NCBI GenBank assembly: GCA_023251855.1
Contig: JAHEYA010000114.1
Span: 1-7,272 of the forward strand
Direction of reading: 5' to 3'
DNA from: Bacteroidota bacterium
Lineage (GTDB): Bacteria > Bacteroidota > Bacteroidia > 2-12-FULL-35-15
Length of the DNA stretch: 7,272 nt
The notes beneath the pieces were generated by a model. That model was not told where the DNA came from, did no database searches, and was given only the letters and a program-made list of their open reading frames with translations. Positions within the stretch are counted from its first letter, which is position 1; every line of letters starts with the position of its first letter. The translations under genes and the position numbers were made by a program. Positions 1 to 4,898 of the stretch are shown one piece after another.

Positions 1-1358
1 GGAATTTTTTCAATGACTTTTACAGAAAATGCTTTTATATTGATTCCTGTTTTTTTCGAGAGAAACTCCCTAACCATTGATTCTTTAGAACTATCCGTAA
101 TATAAATAACTAAATTATCATCCTCACCGTTGCATGCGCAATCGGAAACTATATTTTTTAATAATCGCTCTGTCTCATCCAAATTTACTCTGTTTCCATA
201 TATTTTTATAAATCGCTTTTTTCTGCCAACAATAAAATAAAAATTTTCATCATCTCGTTTTGCAAGATCACCTGTAATCAAAGCACCTCTATTTTCATCT
301 CTTTTTTTCAGATCTTCACCACATTCTGCATATCCCATTGATACATTGGCTCCTTTGTAAACAAGTTCACCAGCGATTTCATTTCCTTCAATTGTAGATC
401 CTGTTTCATCTATCAAACTAAATTCACCACCAGAAATGGCAATGCCAATACTTCCTAATTTAGTCAATGAATACTGAGGAGGTAAATAACTCATTCGTGC
501 AGTAGCCTCTGTTTGTCCATACATCACAACAAAATGTTTGTTGGTTTGTTGGCAAAATTCAGAAAATTCTTTATTTAATTCAGTGTTGAGTTTACCTCCT
601 GCTTGTGTTAATGTTTTGAGCGCTGGCAGCTCCATTCGAAAAAATCGAAGTTTTTTCAGAATTTCATATGTATATGGAACACCTGAAATTGATGTTGCAT
701 TTTGATTCTTCAGAAAAGCCCAAAACTCCCTGTCCATAAGTGTCTTTGATGTTAACAAAAGTGTTGCTCCATTAATAAGATGACTATTAATTATAGAAAG
801 ACCATAGGAATAGCTCATCGGTAGAGTAGTAATTGGTCGTTCATGTTCATCAATCGATAAATAATTAGCGATTGAAATTGCATTTGCATCAATGTTTTGA
901 GTGTTCAGCCGAACAAGCTTTGGACTACCCGTACTTCCTGATGTTGTTAATAATAAAGCCAAGTCATCATGCAATGTAAAACTTGACTCTGATCCAATTT
1001 TTATTAATGAATAATTCAATATAGTAAATATCTCTTTCCCTAATGGAAATTCGCTGAGCTGATCTGTTGGTAACCATAAATATTCCGGATGGTAGGTGTT
1101 GATGAGATTATCAAGCAATTGCCTGTCAATAGAAGCATCTAATAACAGTGGGACAACCTTATTTGTAATAAATGAAATATAACCTGAAAGAGATCCAATT
1201 TCATTTTTACTTAAACAGAAAACAAGTGTACGATGGTTTATGAAACTATAAATTTGAGAGGAAATGGTTAACAGATTGGCATAAGTGTATGATTCACCGT
1301 CAGAGGAAATTACAGCAGTTTTATCGTGATATTGCTTTAATGTATTGGTATTTAGCAT
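1..1358 (-). CDS. AMP-forming acyl-activating ligase (3' end beyond window)
   Basis: This is an adenylate-forming enzyme of the ANL superfamily (acyl-CoA synthetase / DltA-like). It activates a carboxylic acid with ATP and passes it to a thiol. The frame is open without a stop from an ATG at 1356-1358 to the window edge, about 452 residues, so the last part of the C-terminal domain is missing. An in-frame TAA just upstream makes this ATG the first possible start. Visible motifs are the P-loop TTSGSTGSPK (residues 138-147), the A5 motif YGQTEA (280-285), the ribose-binding Asp364 in TGD, and the hinge stretch GRKKRFIKIYGNRVN after about residue 374. It starts 19 nt after the reductase stop and is the last visible gene of the module. 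With a free-standing ACP two genes upstream, the likely acceptor is the ACP phosphopantetheine arm rather than CoA. That is inference, and the substrate acid cannot be read from the sequence. Confidence 0.9.
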   Translation of the reverse strand, partial: MLNTNTLKQYHDKTAVISSDGESYTYANLLTISSQIYSFINHRTLVFCLSKNEIGSLSGYISFITNKVVPLLLDASIDRQLLDNLINTYHPEYLWLPTDQLSEFPLGKEIFTILNYSLIKIGSESSFTLHDDLALLLTTSGSTGSPKLVRLNTQNIDANAISIANYLSIDEHERPITTLPMSYSYGLSIINSHLINGATLLLTSKTLMDREFWAFLKNQNATSISGVPYTYEILKKLRFFRMELPALKTLTQAGGKLNTELNKEFSEFCQQTNKHFVVMYGQTEATARMSYLPPQYSLTKLGSIGIAISGGEFSLIDETGSTIEGNEIAGELVYKGANVSMGYAECGEDLKKRDENRGALITGDLAKRDDENFYFIVGRKKRFIKIYGNRVNLDETERLLKNIVSDCACNGEDDNLVIYITDSSKESMVREFLSKKTGINIKAFSVKVIEKI

Positions 1359-1377
1359 AGAATTTTAGCGACAAAAA

Positions 1378-2133
1378 TTACATTAATGCTGCCCCATCAA
1401 CTCCAATGGTTTGCCCTGTAATGTAAGCAGAGAGATCAGAGGCCAAAAAAACTACTACATCAGCTACATCTCTTGGTGTGCCGATTCTTCCTAAACCTAT
1501 TTTGGAAACTCGTTCAGCCAATACTTCTGGTGATAAACCATTCAATATATCTGTTTTAATGATTCCCGGAGCAATTGCATTTACTCTAATATTATTTTTT
1601 GCAAGCTCTTTTGCAGCAGATTTTGTTAGAGAAATTACAGCACCTTTTGATGCTGAATAAACAATCTGACCTGAATGGCCATTTGTTCCAATGATTGAAG
1701 AAACATTTATAATACTGCCCGACTTCTGTTTTACCATAAATTTGGATGCGTATTGGATCATGTTGATCACTGAAAAAACATTTACTGCAAAAACATCTGT
1801 CATCAATTTTTCTGAAACCATTCCAATCAATGAATCCTGCATTATCCCTGCATTATTTACTAATACATCAAGTCTGTTTTGCTCTGTTTTAATTTTTGCA
1901 AATGCTTTTTTAAATCCATTACCATCTGTTACATCAAAATAAACGGGTATTACAAGAGTATTGTAATTATTTGAAAACTCTTTTGCACATTCATCCAAAC
2001 AGCCCTCTTCTCTTGCTGAAGCATAAACAATTGCACCTTCCTGAGCAAATCTTTCTAAGATAGCTTTACCGATTCCTCTGTTACATCCAGTAACTAAAGT
2101 AACTTTACCTTTTAATAAATTAGATGACGACAT
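1378..2133 (-). CDS. FabG-like short-chain dehydrogenase/reductase
   Basis: This 251-residue classical SDR has the length and motif layout of 3-oxoacyl-ACP reductase FabG. The nucleotide-binding TGCNRGIG is at residues 15-22, Arg41 (in ASAR) sits where NADPH-preferring members carry a basic residue, and NNAG is at 93-96. The catalytic set is complete: Asn118, Ser146, Tyr159 and Lys163 (YSASK). The C-terminal region has the usual PG-I-T and ITGQTIGVDGA segments. Its start lies inside the ACP gene (14-nt overlap), which fixes it in the same transcript. Being next to an ACP and an acyl ligase rather than in a fatty-acid synthesis cluster, it probably reduces a 3-oxoacyl group held on the dedicated ACP, for example to a 3-hydroxyacyl group. 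A sugar substrate is the alternative, since SDR substrate range cannot be predicted from these motifs. Confidence 0.92.
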   Translation of the reverse strand: MSSSNLLKGKVTLVTGCNRGIGKAILERFAQEGAIVYASAREEGCLDECAKEFSNNYNTLVIPVYFDVTDGNGFKKAFAKIKTEQNRLDVLVNNAGIMQDSLIGMVSEKLMTDVFAVNVFSVINMIQYASKFMVKQKSGSIINVSSIIGTNGHSGQIVYSASKGAVISLTKSAAKELAKNNIRVNAIAPGIIKTDILNGLSPEVLAERVSKIGLGRIGTPRDVADVVVFLASDLSAYITGQTIGVDGAALM

Positions 2134-2356
2134 TATATTTTTTTAAAATTTTTTTTCCTTTTTCATAAGATGAAAAATCGATAATATCATCTGTGTCTAT
2201 CATGATATCAAATGCCTCTTCTAAAGCAGCTATCAAACTCATATGGCCAACAGAATCCCAGCCTTCTACTAATTGATATTTTAGGGAAGAAAGTTGCGGT
2301 TCCATAACCATCAAACTTGAAATAAATGCTTCATTATATTTTTCTAAACTCGTCAT
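2120..2356 (-). CDS. free-standing acyl carrier protein
   Basis: This 78-residue acidic protein has the four-helix carrier-protein pattern. The phosphopantetheine attachment site is Ser35 in GWDSVGHM, followed by the helix-II sequence SLIAALEEAF and the acidic IDTDDIIDF segment typical of ACPs. The DSV in place of the DSL of fatty-acid-synthesis ACP (AcpP) is common in specialised carrier proteins. The start codon shares one base with the stop of the preceding acyltransferase gene (TAATG), a layout that suggests translational coupling, and its 3' end overlaps the reductase start by 14 nt. The likely role is to hold the acyl group activated by the ligase while it is reduced and handed to the acyltransferase. 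It needs a 4'-phosphopantetheinyl transferase, which is not in the window. Confidence 0.93.
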   Translation of the reverse strand: MTSLEKYNEAFISSLMVMEPQLSSLKYQLVEGWDSVGHMSLIAALEEAFDIMIDTDDIIDFSSYEKGKKILKKYNVVI

Positions 2357-3093
2357 TATCTACTAATTATATTGTGTTTTACATAAACATATTGTAGCTC
2401 TTTAATTGTAAACCCTTGCTGTGTGTGAACTCTTACAACAGATGGATTATTTGTTGATGTATAAGTTGAAATAAATTTCCCATTTCGTTTTCTCGATTCT
2501 TCTATCGGTTTACTCAACGTAGTAAACCCTAATCCAGAATTTGCATACTTCTCATACAATCCGGCCAAAAAAGGATAAAAAACATGCTCTGCTATTTGCT
2601 TGAATGTAAAAAATCCTATTGCCTGATTTTTATGAACTATCTTGAAAACTTGAGTTGTTTTAGATAATTCATCTTTTATCCAGTTTATATAGCGCATGGC
2701 TGCTTGGTCTGCGGTAAAATAAGTATCCAATAGAATACGATCTGATTTGAACAATCCCTTTTTTATCTCCTCATAAAGCTGCTCCAAATCATCAGAATTC
2801 ATTTCAGCATAAGTAACTTCACCATCCAATCTTTGTTGCAACTTTGTTAATGTTGCTTCTTTTAAATTCAAATGAAAATTAATACTCCCTTCAATGAATA
2901 TAAAATTATTTTTTGTTAAATATTCATGGATATCAAATCGCGCAACGGGTACTTTTATAACCATATACTCTGCTGAACCAAAATTACTCTTTTTCTCCTC
3001 AAGCAGTTCAACAGTATCTTCTTTTTCTATTGATATCTCAGTACAACTTACACCAAGATTTCTTTTTTCCCAAAAGGCTTCAATTATTTTCAT
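2356..3093 (-). CDS. WecD/RffC-like GNAT N-acyltransferase
   Basis: This 245-residue protein has the two-part layout of RffC/WecD, the enzyme that N-acetylates dTDP-4-amino-4,6-dideoxygalactose. An N-terminal half starts with a FWEKRNLGV segment, comparable to WENAFFGV in RffC from memory. The FKSDRILLDTYF...RYINWI stretch (115-139) is the family's linker motif. A C-terminal GNAT fold follows, with the cofactor loop YANSGLG (183-189) and NNPSVVRVHTQQGF (215-228), the usual GNAT Asn-x-x...GF end. No membrane segment or signal peptide is seen, so it should act in the cytoplasm on a nucleotide-linked amino sugar. It lies directly before the ACP (1-nt overlap). I infer that it takes its acyl group from that ACP, not necessarily acetyl-CoA. 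The acceptor sugar is unknown, and general GNAT function on a protein or small molecule cannot be excluded. Confidence 0.72.
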   Translation of the reverse strand: MKIIEAFWEKRNLGVSCTEISIEKEDTVELLEEKKSNFGSAEYMVIKVPVARFDIHEYLTKNNFIFIEGSINFHLNLKEATLTKLQQRLDGEVTYAEMNSDDLEQLYEEIKKGLFKSDRILLDTYFTADQAAMRYINWIKDELSKTTQVFKIVHKNQAIGFFTFKQIAEHVFYPFLAGLYEKYANSGLGFTTLSKPIEESRKRNGKFISTYTSTNNPSVVRVHTQQGFTIKELQYVYVKHNIISR

Positions 3094-3114
3094 TACTAAC
3101 TAGGAGTTAAAAAA

Positions 3115-3411
3115 TCAATTTTTTGTTTCGACTGCTGCCTCTAAAAGCTCCATAAATTTTTTATGCTGCTTATCTTTTTTACACAACTCAAGTCCCAATT
3201 CCCTGCAACTACATCTCATTTGACTATATGCAGTTGGATCTAATTTCCAAAGTAATAAGATTACCAGGATAACCAAATTTTACAAATTTAACAGCAGGAG
3301 AATATTTCAAGTATTCATCTATATTTTGGCTTTTATACTCCTAACATTGCCCTGGGTAAGGTAATTGACTATAAAAACGGGTAGAATATTTTTTAAGTAT
3401 GCGTTTAACAT
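3115..3411 (-). pseudogene. decayed glycosyltransferase (family 4-like) C-terminal remnant
   Basis: The 390-bp gap between the dehydrogenase and the acyltransferase has no intact gene but holds three overlapping open pieces in different frames. Piece 1 is 3411-3319 (30 codons, starts MLNAYLKN). Piece 2 is 3340-3224 (includes DEYLKYSPAVKFVKFGYPGN). Piece 3 is 3279-3115 (includes LLWKLDPTAYSQM, then RELGLELC, and ends ELLEAAVETKN-stop). Joined across a frameshift near 3250-3265, pieces 2 and 3 resemble the end of a GT4 glycosyltransferase: the segment just before the last helices, then DPxxYxxM...AR.LGLE and a basic helix ending in ELLE. Only roughly 80-90 residues of a protein that is usually about 350-400 long remain. 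The 3' end stops 21 nt before the acyltransferase start, as an operon gene would. The family call rests on pattern memory. Nothing further is recognisable between 3412 and 3483. Confidence 0.5.
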
Positions 3412-3469
3412 CAAATTAATTCTACGAATTTTATTCTTTTATTTTATTTCTATAAAAACGAGTCGGGTA
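3369..3469. repeat. short direct repeat CTATAAAAACG...GGGTA, two copies
   Basis: The + strand has CTATAAAAACGGGTA at 3369-3383 and the same sequence split by a 5-base insertion (CTATAAAAACG-AGTCG-GGTA) at 3450-3469. The two copies lie about 80 bp apart in the non-coding gap downstream of the dehydrogenase. They could be a local duplication left over from the deletion that destroyed the glycosyltransferase gene. Chance similarity in AT-rich DNA is possible. Confidence 0.4.
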
Positions 3470-3483
3470 AATTTCAGGAGCAC

Positions 3484-4776
3484 TTACAAACTCCAATACG
3501 CTAAATTTTTAATCTTATTTTTTAAAATCCCTTTTACATCCACCAGAATACCTCCCTCTGAAAGTAGTTTCTGATAATATTTTTCATCTAATGGTAAATA
3601 TTCTTTATGATTCACTGCCACTACAACTGCATCATATCCTGTTCCTGCTTTTTCAGTTAATCCAAAGCCGTATTCATGCATTAATTCTTTAGAGGATGCA
3701 TGAGGGTCAATAATATCAACGGTTACACCAAAAGATTTAAATTCTTTAACTACATCAGCAATTTTTGAATTACGAATATCAGTTACATTCTCTTTGAAAG
3801 TAGCTCCCATAACCAATACTCGAGAAACTGTTAAATTCTTTTTTGCTGCAATTATTTTTTTAACTGTTTGTTTGGCAATATAAAATCCCATTGAATCATT
3901 CACATACCTGCCAGAATTAATCACTTTAGCATGATAACCCAATTGCTCAGCTTTATAAGTTAAATAATAAGGATCAACTCCTATGCAATGGCCTCCAACA
4001 AGTCCGGGAGAAAATTTTAAAAAATTCCATTTTGTTCCGGTTGCCTCTAAAACATCGTATGTATTTATTCCCAAACGATTAAAAATAATAGAGAGTTCAT
4101 TCATCAATGCAATGTTCACATCTCTTTGTGTGTTCTCAATGATTTTAGCCGCTTCAGCGACTTTTATCGAAGGTGCTTTATGAACTCCCGGCTCAACAAT
4201 TATTTTGTAAACATTTGAAATCGTTTCCAATGACTCAGCATCACATCCTGAAACTATTTTTATGATTTTTGTGATCGTATGCTCTTTATCACCAGGATTG
4301 ATACGCTCCGGAGAATATCCTACTTTAAAATCATTCCTGAATTTTAATCCTGATAACTCTTCTAAAACGGGTACACAATCCTCTTCTGTACATCCCGGAT
4401 ACACTGTAGATTCATAAACAACATAATCACCTTTTTTTAATACTTTACCAACTGAACGAGAAGCTCCTAATAATGGTTTAAGGTCGGGTCGGTTATGTTC
4501 ATCAATTGGAGTAGGTACTGCAATTATAAAAAAATTAGCTTGTTTTAATACTTCTAGAGAGGTGGTAAATTGAATATCACATTTCTCAAACTCTTTTGCT
4601 TCTATTTCATGAGATGGATCAATATTGTTCTGCATCATCTTCACACGCTCATCACTAATATCAAAACCAATTACTTTTATTTTTTTTGCAAAAGCTAAAG
4701 CTATAGGTAAACCAACATACCCAAGCCCTATTATTGCAATTGTTGATTCCTTTTTCAGTAATTTATTGTACATCAT
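3484..4776 (-). CDS. tviB: UDP-N-acetylglucosamine 6-dehydrogenase, TviB/WbpA type
   Basis: The enzyme oxidises the C6 hydroxyl of a UDP-N-acetylhexosamine to the carboxylate with two NAD+, giving UDP-GlcNAcA-type precursors for capsule or O-antigen. The 430 residues match the family length. The N-terminal Rossmann motif GLGYVGLPIA starts at residue 17. PTPID and ESTVYPGCTEED, the VGYSPERINPGDKEH block, Lys211 in AAKIIENTQRD, and the catalytic Cys264 in GGHCIGVDPYY are all present, followed by the C-terminal FKENVTDIRNS block of the UDP-binding domain. The sequence runs closely parallel to TviB of the Vi-antigen pathway across its whole length, as recalled. Two adjacent ATG codons (4776 and 4773) can both serve as start. 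It is the first gene after a candidate promoter and heads the polysaccharide locus. Whether the sugar is GlcNAc or GalNAc is not certain, and no TviC-like C4-epimerase is in the window. Confidence 0.93.
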   Translation of the reverse strand: MMYNKLLKKESTIAIIGLGYVGLPIALAFAKKIKVIGFDISDERVKMMQNNIDPSHEIEAKEFEKCDIQFTTSLEVLKQANFFIIAVPTPIDEHNRPDLKPLLGASRSVGKVLKKGDYVVYESTVYPGCTEEDCVPVLEELSGLKFRNDFKVGYSPERINPGDKEHTITKIIKIVSGCDAESLETISNVYKIIVEPGVHKAPSIKVAEAAKIIENTQRDVNIALMNELSIIFNRLGINTYDVLEATGTKWNFLKFSPGLVGGHCIGVDPYYLTYKAEQLGYHAKVINSGRYVNDSMGFYIAKQTVKKIIAAKKNLTVSRVLVMGATFKENVTDIRNSKIADVVKEFKSFGVTVDIIDPHASSKELMHEYGFGLTEKAGTGYDAVVVAVNHKEYLPLDEKYYQKLLSEGGILVDVKGILKNKIKNLAYWSL

Positions 4777-4797
4777 TTATAACATTTTTCATAAGTT

Positions 4798-4805
4798 CAA
4801 ATGTA
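4798..4805 (-). promoter_or_regulatory. candidate Bacteroidota -7 promoter box for the polysaccharide operon
   Basis: The minus strand reads TACATTTG, a full match to the Bacteroidota -7 consensus TAnnTTTG, 21 bases before the dehydrogenase start. This would give a leader of roughly 15 nt. No good -33 TTG is found at the expected distance, and such 8-mers occur by chance in AT-rich DNA, so the call is moderate at best. Confidence 0.4.
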
Positions 4806-4863
4806 ACTATTAAAAAAACATATCTGATTTTTAAAGTTCAATTTCTGAATTTAACTACTTGTC

Positions 4864-4896
4864 AACTTAGAACTTAGAACTTAAAAACTTAGAACT
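4864..4896. repeat. AACTTAG heptanucleotide tandem repeat
   Basis: The unit AACTTAG is repeated at 4864-4870, 4871-4877, 4878-4884 (last base changed to A) and 4886-4892 (after one extra A), with a partial AACT at 4893-4896. The array ends 3 bp before the acs stop codon, in the acs/dehydrogenase spacer. No hairpin terminator is seen in this spacer. Confidence 0.85.
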
Positions 4897-4898
4897 CT

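Noticed and set aside
1478..1942. Plus-strand open frames opposite the reductase, and similar ones opposite the other genes
   Set aside because: They are antisense shadows of strongly conserved genes, with no recognisable domains or start signals of their own.
3283..3290. TAAATTTG on the minus strand as a separate promoter for the acyl module
   Set aside because: It fits the -7 consensus and has a TTG 17 bases upstream, but it lies inside the decayed gene, about 190 bp from the acyltransferase start, in AT-rich sequence where such matches are expected by chance.
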